The notes below the pieces were generated by a model. That model saw only the letters and a list, made by a program, of their open reading frames with translations. It had not been told where the DNA came from and did no database searches. This document shows positions 9,524 through 17,402 of a DNA stretch of 64,000 nucleotides, piece after piece (the stretch's first letter is position 1; each line of letters opens with the position of its first letter). Source of the DNA: Oscillospiraceae bacterium (GTDB taxonomy: Bacteria > Bacillota > Clostridia > Oscillospirales > Acutalibacteraceae); the NCBI GenBank assembly GCA_022483045.1, contig JAKVOA010000001.1, forward strand, positions 767,750 through 831,749, read 5' to 3'. The position numbers and the translations under genes are program-made.

Positions 9524-12193
9524 TTGCAGAAAGAGAGAAAACAATCGGCGGTTTTGCTGGCGCCGCTGGCGGTCTTTGCGCTGCTGTGCGTCTGCTTTGC
9601 CGTGGCCGGGCTGTTTCCATTTGGCAGCCAAACGGTTTCGTGGTGTGATATGAACCACCAAACGGTGCCGCTGCTGATGGACTTCAAAGACATTCTTTCT
9701 GGAAAAACAAGCATGCTCTTAAACTTGCAGAATGCAGGCGGCATGAGCTTTTGGGGCGTTTTCTTTTTCTTTCTGTCCAGTCCCTTTACATTCCTTGTCA
9801 TATTTGTGCCAAAGGCGGAAATGTATCTGTTTATGAATGTGCTGGTGCTGCTGAAAATTCCGCTCTGCTCGGTTACGGCGGCCATCCTTTTCAGGCGGGT
9901 CTTTCCCAAGCTGAATGTGCCCCAAATTTCCTGCTTTTCGGCCATGTATTCATGTTCTGGATTTGCTTTGATGTATTACCAGAATATTGTCTGGCTCGAC
10001 ATTGCCTGCCTATTTCCGCTTGTGGTGCTGGGCGTATGGAAGCTGTGCAGAGAAGAAAAACCGGCTGTCTATTTGTTTTCGCTGAGTGCAGTGATTGTGG
10101 TCAGCTACTACCTGAGCGCCATGATCCTTTTTTGGCTGGTCATGATTTTCTCACTCTTTTTTTCTTTCCTGGCAAGCCGCCGGCGTCGCAGCAGGCTGGC
10201 TCTAAAAATGGCCTTGGCAACTTTGGCAGCGCTTTTGCTCACCGCTGTGGTCTGGCTGCCGTCGCTTTTGCAGTGCACGGTCTCAGGGCGCAGCATCGAC
10301 CTGGTTTCCAGTCTGAGCAGCGGCAGCATTCTAACTGGCTTTTCTACTACGCTGCCGATCCTTTTCTGTACGTCTGCCGCTGTTGCGGCAGTTCCACTTT
10401 TCTTTTTAACACACCGGAAAAACAGTGCGAAACGGACACTGCTTGTTTCTTATTTGCTGCTGCTTCTGCCGCTCTTTGTGGACCCGATCGACCGCATGTG
10501 GCATCTTGGCAGCTACCAGGCGTTTCCGGTCCGCTTCGGCTATATTATCACCATGACCGGGCTTCTGCTGGCGGCCGGTTATCTTCATGAGGGGCAGCAG
10601 ATGCAGCTAGAGTATCCCCCCGAAAAAAGCCGCCCGCTGCCCACACTGGCGCTGGCTGTGCTCACGGCAGCGCTGGCTGTCTGGGCTGCATATCTGCTGC
10701 TGAATCCGTCTCTGCATGAGAAACTTTCTCATTATGTCAACAACCTTTGGGGCAGTGACGAGTCTCTGTACTGGGGGCTTGCTTTTGCGCTGCCGGCGGC
10801 CGGCATTTTTGTACTGCTGTTCTTGCTTTTTCACCGCCGCCAAATTTCCGTAAAACCGCTGTGTATTCTGCTGTGCGCGCTGACCGCTGTGGAAATCTGC
10901 TTTAATATCAATGTCTATATCACACCGGCTGCCAATGACGGTCATACATACAGCAATGCGTTGAATTTGGAAAATAGAATCGAAGATCATTCCCTGTATC
11001 GGGTAAAGACCGACAGCCTTTATTTCGATACCAACCTGATGGGTGCCCTCGGCTACCCGACACTGGATCACTACACTTCGCTGACAGATGGCACCTACAT
11101 GGATACCCTGCAGAAAATGGGCTATTCTTCTCACTGGATGGAGAGCCACTCCAGCGGCGGCACCGTGTTGACCGATGCGCTGTTGGCACAGAAATACAGC
11201 ATTGTCAGAGCGGGAGAAACAAATGGCCGCATAGCAGTTTACCAGAATGCGCAGTATTCGATTGTAAAGCAGCCGTACACACTGCCGTTTGGGTTTGTCA
11301 CGCAAAAACTAGGCAGCACTCTGCAGGAGGGAGACCGCTTTGGCGTGCAGAATACTCTGTACCAAACTTTTTTTGGCAGGACCGATTCCATTCTAACCCG
11401 CTACGAGCCGAAAAGTATGGATTTTGCGCAAATACAGAAATCCACAGACGGCAGCGTGCGCGTTTCCGGATCTTCATACAGCAGCATTGTGTATCACATT
11501 TTGGTGACGAAAAAAACGGCCCTTTATTTTGATTGCTATACCAAGGCTTCACGTGATTTACAGAATGCAAACGACAATGCTTTCAGCCTTACCGTAAATA
11601 ACCAGTCGATACGCCAGACCTACCCGACCTCTGATGACAACGGCCTTGTCAGCCTCGGCACCTTTGAAAATCAGATTGTCGACATTCGGGTGGATGTGCT
11701 GCATTCGGTAAACTGCCGTTCTTTTGGCGTAGCAGGTATTGATATTGAAAAACTTCAGAATGCTCTGCAAAGCCAGCCTGCGGTGCAGCTTTCCGCAAAA
11801 GGCAACTGCCTTTCCGGTACAGTTTCTTCGGGAGGCGGGTGGCTGGTGCTGCCAATGCGCGGCGGCAGCGGCTTTACTGCTACAGTCAATGGAAAAGCGG
11901 CGCAGGTTTCACAGGCCGCTGGCATGTTTCTTGCCGTCAAACTGCAAAAAGGCGAGAATCAAATTGCTGTGCGCTATCGGCCGCCCGGCCTTGTAGCGGG
12001 TGCTGTCTGCAGCCTTTTGGGTATCCTTGCTGTATTCTTCCTGCTGTATCAGAAAAAATGGCAGAAACACCTGGGTGTATTGGAAACCCCTGTCTATATT
12101 CTATTCGAAATCTTTGCGGCAGCTCTCGGCATTCTGCTGTATCTTTACCCAGTTGCTGTTTATGTCATGTGGAACTTGGAAAAACTGATGTAG
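9524..12193 (+). CDS. YfhO-family integral membrane protein
   Basis: Large polytopic membrane protein of about 889 residues. The N-terminal half has about twelve hydrophobic segments with the family-type sequence around DMNHQTVPLLMDFK near residue 45; a soluble extracellular part of about 350 residues follows, with a beta-rich C-terminal section, and final membrane helices near 830-885. YfhO relatives are GT-C-like membrane proteins linked in Bacillus and Listeria to glycosylation of teichoic acids; the substrate here is unknown. The start is read as TTG 9524, after GAAAGGGG at 9508-9514; an in-frame ATG at 9419 lies inside the tyrS terminator and is rejected. Confidence 0.8.
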   Translation: MQKERKQSAVLLAPLAVFALLCVCFAVAGLFPFGSQTVSWCDMNHQTVPLLMDFKDILSGKTSMLLNLQNAGGMSFWGVFFFFLSSPFTFLVIFVPKAEMYLFMNVLVLLKIPLCSVTAAILFRRVFPKLNVPQISCFSAMYSCSGFALMYYQNIVWLDIACLFPLVVLGVWKLCREEKPAVYLFSLSAVIVVSYYLSAMILFWLVMIFSLFFSFLASRRRRSRLALKMALATLAALLLTAVVWLPSLLQCTVSGRSIDLVSSLSSGSILTGFSTTLPILFCTSAAVAAVPLFFLTHRKNSAKRTLLVSYLLLLLPLFVDPIDRMWHLGSYQAFPVRFGYIITMTGLLLAAGYLHEGQQMQLEYPPEKSRPLPTLALAVLTAALAVWAAYLLLNPSLHEKLSHYVNNLWGSDESLYWGLAFALPAAGIFVLLFLLFHRRQISVKPLCILLCALTAVEICFNINVYITPAANDGHTYSNALNLENRIEDHSLYRVKTDSLYFDTNLMGALGYPTLDHYTSLTDGTYMDTLQKMGYSSHWMESHSSGGTVLTDALLAQKYSIVRAGETNGRIAVYQNAQYSIVKQPYTLPFGFVTQKLGSTLQEGDRFGVQNTLYQTFFGRTDSILTRYEPKSMDFAQIQKSTDGSVRVSGSSYSSIVYHILVTKKTALYFDCYTKASRDLQNANDNAFSLTVNNQSIRQTYPTSDDNGLVSLGTFENQIVDIRVDVLHSVNCRSFGVAGIDIEKLQNALQSQPAVQLSAKGNCLSGTVSSGGGWLVLPMRGGSGFTATVNGKAAQVSQAAGMFLAVKLQKGENQIAVRYRPPGLVAGAVCSLLGILAVFFLLYQKKWQKHLGVLETPVYILFEIFAAALGILLYLYPVAVYVMWNLEKLM

Positions 12194-12290
12194 GAAAGCG
12201 GATGCGGCGTTTTGCAGGACAGCGTTTCCTGCTTTGCACAGCGGACGCTCCATCTGTTGTTCTCCGTAAACCGGAAAAGGAAAATTCATT

Positions 12291-13064
12291 ATGAAAACAC
12301 TTGCTTTGGCAGCCGCGGCGGCTGCCGAACGGCCGCGTTTTGTGCTGTTGGACCTTATTCGCGGTGCAACGGTTTTGAGTATGATTTTGTATCACACCAT
12401 ATGGGATCTCGTCCATCTGTTTGGTGTGCAGTGGCAGTGGTTCTACGGCGGCGGCGCAGCTTTTTGGCAGCAGAGCATTTGCTGGACCTTCATTTTCCTT
12501 TCTGGGTTTTGCTGGCCTTTTGGGCACAAGCCGCTTCGGCGGGGATTAACAGTCTTTGCGGCCGGCCTGCTTATCACGCTGGCAACGCTGCTGTTTATGC
12601 CGAAAGACCGCATTGTATTTGGCATTTTAACCTTTATCGGCTCTGCAATGCTGCTGATGATTCCACTCGAAAAACTGTTTCGGCGGGTTCCTGCCGCCGC
12701 AGGTGCGGTGGGCAGTATGCTGCTTTTTTTGGTGTTTCTTCCGCTGAACCACGGCTATGTCGGCTTTGGGGGCTGGAATTTTTCTCTGCCGCAGGTGCTG
12801 TATCACGGCGGCTTGGCTACTTACCTGGGATTTTTGGATAAAAACTTTTTTTCTACCGATTATTTTTCGCTGTTCCCGTGGCTGTTTTTATTTGCAGCCG
12901 GGTATTTTTGCTGCCGGATTTGGCGCACTTCTGGAAAAATGCCCGGCGGGCCGAAAATTCCTACCCTCAGCTTTTTGGGAAGGCATTCTCTCGGCATTTA
13001 TGTGCTTCATCAGCCGCTCGTCTTTTTCATTCTTGCGCTGCTTTTCGGCAGAATGCCTTTGTAA
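12291..13064 (+). CDS. DUF1624/heparan-alpha-glucosaminide acetyltransferase-like membrane protein
   Basis: A 257-residue membrane protein with about seven hydrophobic segments. Near its N-terminus it has FVLLDLIRGATVLSMILYH, the Arg-Gly and Tyr-His pattern typical of the DUF1624 and acyltransferase-3-like families, which move acetyl groups across membranes onto sugars. A second conserved patch, FLGRHSLGIYVLHQPL, lies near the C-terminus. AAAGGA precedes the ATG by about ten bases. The acceptor is unknown; lying next to the YfhO-like gene, it may modify a surface glycan. Confidence 0.7.
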   Translation: MKTLALAAAAAAERPRFVLLDLIRGATVLSMILYHTIWDLVHLFGVQWQWFYGGGAAFWQQSICWTFIFLSGFCWPFGHKPLRRGLTVFAAGLLITLATLLFMPKDRIVFGILTFIGSAMLLMIPLEKLFRRVPAAAGAVGSMLLFLVFLPLNHGYVGFGGWNFSLPQVLYHGGLATYLGFLDKNFFSTDYFSLFPWLFLFAAGYFCCRIWRTSGKMPGGPKIPTLSFLGRHSLGIYVLHQPLVFFILALLFGRMPL

Positions 13065-13110
13065 TCGGCGGCGCGGCGGCGTATGCCTACAAAAGGGAAA
13101 GGGAATAGAA

Positions 13111-13197
13111 CCTTGACAGCACAGGAAGGCGTTTTTGCAGTTTTAAAATCATAAAAATGCAGATTATAAAGTTTTCTCTTGCATTTTTGCCGTCAAG
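13111..13197. repeat. Imperfect inverted repeat before the RpiR-type regulator gene
   Basis: CCTTGACAGCA at 13111-13121 is complementary, with one mismatch, to TGCCGTCAAGG near 13187-13197. The region between is AT-rich and carries TTTTTGCAG and AAAAATGCAG motifs. It could be an operator or a hairpin for the downstream regulator gene; no clear -10 sits at the right distance from the TTGACA. Confidence 0.35.
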
Positions 13198-13230
13198 GCT
13201 TTAAACTTGTTACCGGGAGTGAGTAATGAT

Positions 13231-14127
13231 ATGAATGACAGTTTAACAACACGAATCCAAGAAAAAATGGGTAGCTTCTCAAAAGGGCAGCGCCTAATCG
13301 CTAAATATATAATGGAGCACTATGACAAAGTTGCTTTTATGACAGCTTCCCGTTTGGGTACGACCGTGGGGGTCAGTGAATCTACAGTTGTACGCTTTGC
13401 TACTGAGATCGGTTATGACGGCTACCCTGAGCTGCAGCGCGCCATGCAGGAAATGATCCGCAGCAAGCTGACAATTCTGCAGCGTATGGAGGTTACCCGC
13501 GAGCGCGTTGGCAAAAGCGATATCCTCGACTCAGTCCTGAGCCAGGACAGCGATGTCATTCGACGCACCATGGAGTACACTTCACATGAAGCTTTTTACA
13601 AAGCGGCGGATACAATCCTCGCCGCGCGCAAAGTCTATATTTTGGGTGCGCGCAGCTGCCAGGCATTGGCTTCTTTTTTGGCGTACTATCTGGGGCTGTT
13701 GCTGGAAGATGTCATTTTGGTACAGGCAACCAGTGAAGCGGAAATCTTTCAGCAGATGATTCATATCAACAGTCAGGACGTTGTCATTGTTTTAAGCTTT
13801 CCGCGCTATTCCCGCAAGGCGACCAAAGCCATGCAGTTTGCCCATATCTGCGGTGCAAAAGGCATCGCCATTACCGACACAGCGGCTTCGCCGCTTGCAA
13901 AATATGCCGACTATGCACTTTTGGCCCGCAGTGATATTGCGGCAATTGTCGATTCGCTTGTAGCGCCGCTCAGCCTGATCGATGCGTTGGTTGTTACGCT
14001 TTCGCTGAAGAAAGAAAAGACAATGGACCCGACTTTTGAGCGCCTTGAGGCTATTTGGGACGAGTACCATGTCTATGAAACAGTAGAAAATTCCGAAAAG
14101 GATGACAGTAAAAATGCAAAATCCTGA
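13231..14127 (+). CDS. MurR/RpiR-family transcriptional regulator
   Basis: Two-domain regulator of 298 residues. The N-terminal HTH_6 domain (1-80) contains SKGQRLIAKYIMEHYDKVAF and the helix-turn-helix GVSESTVVRFATEIGY; a SIS sugar-phosphate-binding domain covers about 120-260 (AARKVYILGARSCQALASFL, VIVLSFPRYSRKA). Relatives respond to phosphosugars and often control amino-sugar or cell-wall recycling genes. ATG 13231 is chosen because GGGAGTGAG lies eight bases before it. The gene overlaps the start of the flavoprotein gene, suggesting cotranscription. The effector cannot be read from sequence. Confidence 0.88.
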   Translation: MNDSLTTRIQEKMGSFSKGQRLIAKYIMEHYDKVAFMTASRLGTTVGVSESTVVRFATEIGYDGYPELQRAMQEMIRSKLTILQRMEVTRERVGKSDILDSVLSQDSDVIRRTMEYTSHEAFYKAADTILAARKVYILGARSCQALASFLAYYLGLLLEDVILVQATSEAEIFQQMIHINSQDVVIVLSFPRYSRKATKAMQFAHICGAKGIAITDTAASPLAKYADYALLARSDIAAIVDSLVAPLSLIDALVVTLSLKKEKTMDPTFERLEAIWDEYHVYETVENSEKDDSKNAKS

Positions 14128-15355
14128 TGTCATTGTTGTCGGGGCAGGCGCGGCCGGTTTAATGGCCGCCGGCACGGCAGCACACCGCGGCCTGCAGGTT
14201 TGGCTGGTCGAAAAGAATACCCAGCCGGGCAAAAAGCTTGCGATTACCGGCAAGGGCCGCTGCAATCTGACCAATAACTGCACGGTACAGGAATTCTTAG
14301 AAAATGTGCCGACTAACCCCCGCTTTCTCTATGGCGCGCTCAGCCGTTTTGCGCCGGCAGACACGATGGCCTTTTTCGAGGGACTTGGGGTTCCGCTCAA
14401 AACCGAGCGCGGCCGGCGCGTTTTTCCGCAGTCTGACAAAGCTGCAGATATAGTAAAGGCACTGTCCGGCTGGGCTTTGGGCAGCGGTGTATCGATGGTG
14501 CGCGGCAGTGTCAGCCGCGTGCTGACCCGTGCCGGCCGTGCGGCCGGCGTACAGCTTTCAGACGGCCGCCGCATAGAGGCAAAACAGGTTGTCCTTTGCT
14601 GCGGCGGTTCCTCTTACCCGGCAACCGGCTCCAATGGATCCGGCTGCTGGCTTGCGGCGCAGGCGGGGCATAGCGTTACGCCGCTGCGGCCATCCCTGGT
14701 TCCGCTGAACTGCGCAGGGGAGGAGTGCCGCAAAATGATGGGCCTTTCCCTGCGGAACGTTTCCTGTACCTTTTACGACTGCACTGCAAAAAAAGAAGTG
14801 TACCAGGACTTCGGCGAAATGCTCTTTACCCATTTCGGCGTTTCCGGGCCGATTATTCTAAGCGCCAGCACCCGCCTGCGGAACATGGCGGTGGGCCGCT
14901 ATCGGCTGGATATCGACTTAAAGCCGGCGCTCTCACCGGAAAAACTGGATGCCCGCCTGCTGCGCGATATTTCACAGCATCCGGCTCGTGCCTTTTCCAA
15001 TGCGCTCGTATCGCTGCTGCCACATAAGCTGATTCCAGTTGCGGTTAAGCGTAGCGAGATTTCCCCGCTGACCCGCTGCTGCGACATTACACGTGAAGAG
15101 CGCCTTGCCCTTGGCGCCCTGCTCAAAAAGTTTTCGTTTACGATTACGGGCTTTCGCCCGATTGAGGAAGCCATTGTCACCAGCGGCGGCGTTGCCGTAC
15201 GGGAAGTGGACCCCAAAACCATGCAGTCTAAAAAAGTACCCGGACTTTTTATTGCCGGTGAAATGCTGGATGTAGATGCCTATACGGGCGGCTACAACTT
15301 GCAGATTGCTTTTGCGACCGGCCGCGCGGCCGGTGACAATGTGCAGGCGATATAG
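14114..15355 (+). CDS. BaiN/HI0933-family FAD-dependent oxidoreductase
   Basis: Flavoprotein of about 413 residues. A dinucleotide-binding fold opens the protein (VIVVGAGAAGLMAAG), followed closely by the family hallmark GKKLAITGKGRCNLTNN. The C-terminal FAD segment VPGLFIAGEMLDVDAYTGGYN is also conserved. The family includes BaiN/RdsA-like proteins and many of unknown substrate, so only the cofactor is confident. ATG 14114 is preferred: an in-frame ATG at 14102 directly abuts the AAAAGG SD. Either start overlaps the end of the regulator gene. Confidence 0.85.
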   Translation: MQNPDVIVVGAGAAGLMAAGTAAHRGLQVWLVEKNTQPGKKLAITGKGRCNLTNNCTVQEFLENVPTNPRFLYGALSRFAPADTMAFFEGLGVPLKTERGRRVFPQSDKAADIVKALSGWALGSGVSMVRGSVSRVLTRAGRAAGVQLSDGRRIEAKQVVLCCGGSSYPATGSNGSGCWLAAQAGHSVTPLRPSLVPLNCAGEECRKMMGLSLRNVSCTFYDCTAKKEVYQDFGEMLFTHFGVSGPIILSASTRLRNMAVGRYRLDIDLKPALSPEKLDARLLRDISQHPARAFSNALVSLLPHKLIPVAVKRSEISPLTRCCDITREERLALGALLKKFSFTITGFRPIEEAIVTSGGVAVREVDPKTMQSKKVPGLFIAGEMLDVDAYTGGYNLQIAFATGRAAGDNVQAI

Positions 15356-15377
15356 TGGAAAAATAAGCGGGCAGACT

Positions 15378-15406
15378 TTGCCTTTTTCAGATATTTGTAG
15401 TATACT
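15378..15406 (+). promoter_or_regulatory. Putative sigma-A promoter for cmk
   Basis: TTGCCT at 15378-15383 and TATACT at 15401-15406, separated by 17 bases. Transcription would begin about 45 bases before the cmk start. Confidence 0.7.
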
Positions 15407-15457
15407 AAAATATTGCATACGCAGGTATTTTAATCTTTTTATCGGAGGCCTCTATTC

Positions 15458-16126
15458 ATGATCCAGATTGCCATTGATGGTCCAGCTGGGGCGGGCAAAA
15501 GCACGATAGCACGAAAGGTAGCCGCAGAGATCGGTTTCCTTTACGTAGATACCGGTGCACTTTACCGCGCGCTGGGCCTGTTTGCTCTGCAGCGGGACGC
15601 CGCGCCTGACGATGTGGCTGCGGTAACTGCTTTGCTGCCGCAGATACACCTTTCTCTGCAGTTCGAAAACGGTGCACAAAAGGTTTTTCTGCAGGGAGAA
15701 GATGTTTCAGAGCAGATTCGTACTCCAGAAGTCAGCCGGGCCTCCTCTTTGGTTTCGGCTATTCCGCAGGTGCGTACCTTTTTGTTTGACCTGCAGAAGC
15801 AGCTAGCCGAGCAGAACAATGTGATTATGGACGGCCGCGATATTGGTACTGTTGTTTTGCCAGACGCACAGCTCAAAATCTTTCTTACCGCTTCCCCGGA
15901 AGACCGTGCGCAGCGCCGGTTTCAAGAGATGCAGCAAAAGGGTCAGCCGGCGGATTATGCCCGCGTCTTAGCAGATATCCGCAGACGTGACGAGCAGGAT
16001 ACCCACCGTGCAGTGGCACCCCTAAAAGCGGCGATGGATGCGCTGAAAGTTGACACGACCGGCAATACATTGGAAGAAAGTGTAGCTCTGCTGCGAAATT
16101 TGATTCGCGAAAAACTGGGAGTCTGA
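15458..16126 (+). CDS. cmk: Cytidylate kinase
   Basis: Phosphorylates CMP and dCMP using ATP. The P-loop GPAGAGKST occupies residues 8-16; DTGALYR follows at about 31, and the conserved DGRDIGTVV segment lies near 128. At 222 residues it matches bacterial Cmk. CGGAGG precedes the ATG by nine bases. It begins a run of four genes, cmk-plsC-plsC-ispH/S1, an order typical of Clostridia. Confidence 0.96.
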   Translation: MIQIAIDGPAGAGKSTIARKVAAEIGFLYVDTGALYRALGLFALQRDAAPDDVAAVTALLPQIHLSLQFENGAQKVFLQGEDVSEQIRTPEVSRASSLVSAIPQVRTFLFDLQKQLAEQNNVIMDGRDIGTVVLPDAQLKIFLTASPEDRAQRRFQEMQQKGQPADYARVLADIRRRDEQDTHRAVAPLKAAMDALKVDTTGNTLEESVALLRNLIREKLGV

Positions 16127-16150
16127 GTACGGGAAAGGACAGCATCTGCA

Positions 16151-16777
16151 ATGAAAATGACACCTCTTTACCGGTTTGCAAAAATTGTTCCCTCATGGTT
16201 TGCGCGCCCTATCGTGCCAAACCGCGTGCGTGGAAAAGAAAATATCCCGAAAAAGGGTGCGGCAATTCTATGTATTAACCACATGCGCAATTCGGACCCG
16301 GTCCGTATTTTCCTTTCCTGTCACCGGCAGGTTTTTTTCCTCGGCAAACAGGAATTGTTTCAGAATAAATTTCTTGCCTGGGTGCTGCGCAATGTCGGCG
16401 TCATTCCCATTCAGCGCGGCCGCGGAGATGTTGGTGCAATCAACAGTGCTGGAAAGCATCTGGAGTCCGGTGATCTGCTGGGGGTGTTTATCGAGGGTAC
16501 CCGCAGCAAAGATGGCTCTCTCGGCAAACCAAAGGCTGGCGCGGCCATGCTTTCGTGGCGCTACCACGTGCCGGTGATTCCCTGCTGCATTACCGCAAAA
16601 GATGGACATCTGCCGCAGTCTTTTGAAAAATGCTGCGTGACTTATGGCAAGCCTCTTACGCCAGAGGAACTTGGTCTGCTGGAAGGGAAAGGCAGCGAGT
16701 TCCGCGAAGCAAGCCGCATGATTATGGAGAAGATAGCCGAGATACGCGAAGCTGATGTAAAGGCTTTTGAAAAGTGA
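16151..16777 (+). CDS. plsC: 1-acyl-sn-glycerol-3-phosphate acyltransferase (first of two)
   Basis: Transfers an acyl chain to lysophosphatidate at the membrane. Catalytic motif I is NHMRNSD near residue 43 (NHxxxxD), and the substrate-binding motif III is EGTRSKDG near 115, followed by KPKAGAAML. At 208 residues it is of usual length. AAAGGA is placed before the ATG. The stop codon overlaps the GTG start of a second acyltransferase, so the two are translationally coupled. Confidence 0.9.
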   Translation: MKMTPLYRFAKIVPSWFARPIVPNRVRGKENIPKKGAAILCINHMRNSDPVRIFLSCHRQVFFLGKQELFQNKFLAWVLRNVGVIPIQRGRGDVGAINSAGKHLESGDLLGVFIEGTRSKDGSLGKPKAGAAMLSWRYHVPVIPCCITAKDGHLPQSFEKCCVTYGKPLTPEELGLLEGKGSEFREASRMIMEKIAEIREADVKAFEK

Positions 16778-17400
16778 AGCAGCCTTCCGCTTTTATGCGC
16801 GGGGTTTACCAGGCGGTGGTGCGCGCTACAGCATTGCCTGCGGCGCTGCTGCTGCATCTGCGGTACCGGGGCATTCATAATATTCCAAAGGACGGCCCAT
16901 TTATTGTCTGCAGCAATCACCAGTGTGTCGCTGACCCTTATTTTATAGCGATTGCCTTTCGGCAGCATCTTTACTTTATGGCAAAAAGTGAATTGTTTAC
17001 TGAGCATGGCCGTGCAGCGGCTGGCTTTTTGCGAGCCGCAGGTGCCTTTCCGGTGCATCGAGCGGCGGCCGACCGCCAAAGCCTGCACACAGCGCTGAAA
17101 ATCTTACAGCACGGCGGCTGCCTCGGCATTTTTCCACAGGGAAAAGTTGTCTTTGAAAACGAGTCTTTCCGCCCCAAAGCTGGTGCGGCTTTGCTGGCGG
17201 CGCGGGCCGGGGTGCCGGTTGTCCCGGTTTCAATATGGTGCGCAGCACCGTGGAAATTCGGTAAAAAGACGACAGTACGAATTGGCCCGCCACTTGCGGC
17301 GGAGTGCTTTGCGGGGGCGGATCGCAGCCGCGGGCGCCTGCGGCAAAGCATAGCACTGCTTGCAGAAGCAATCAATCATCAGCTGGAAATGGGGCATTAG
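16774..17400 (+). CDS. PlsC-like acyltransferase (second, divergent copy)
   Basis: A paralogue of the preceding gene, 208 residues. The catalytic NHxxxxD motif is kept (NHQCVAD near residue 47), but motif III reads FPQGK near 119 where the first copy has EGTR, so the acidic residue is replaced by Gln and the Arg is lost. It may be a 1-acylglycerol-3-phosphate acyltransferase of different specificity. The start is GTG 16774 overlapping the previous TGA (GTGA), with AAAGG about nine bases upstream. Confidence 0.82.
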   Translation: MKQPSAFMRGVYQAVVRATALPAALLLHLRYRGIHNIPKDGPFIVCSNHQCVADPYFIAIAFRQHLYFMAKSELFTEHGRAAAGFLRAAGAFPVHRAAADRQSLHTALKILQHGGCLGIFPQGKVVFENESFRPKAGAALLAARAGVPVVPVSIWCAAPWKFGKKTTVRIGPPLAAECFAGADRSRGRLRQSIALLAEAINHQLEMGH

Positions 17401-17402
17401 TC

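Noticed and set aside
10607-11305. Antisense ORF inside the YfhO-like gene
   Set aside because: Shadow of a long membrane-protein frame; no SD or domain.
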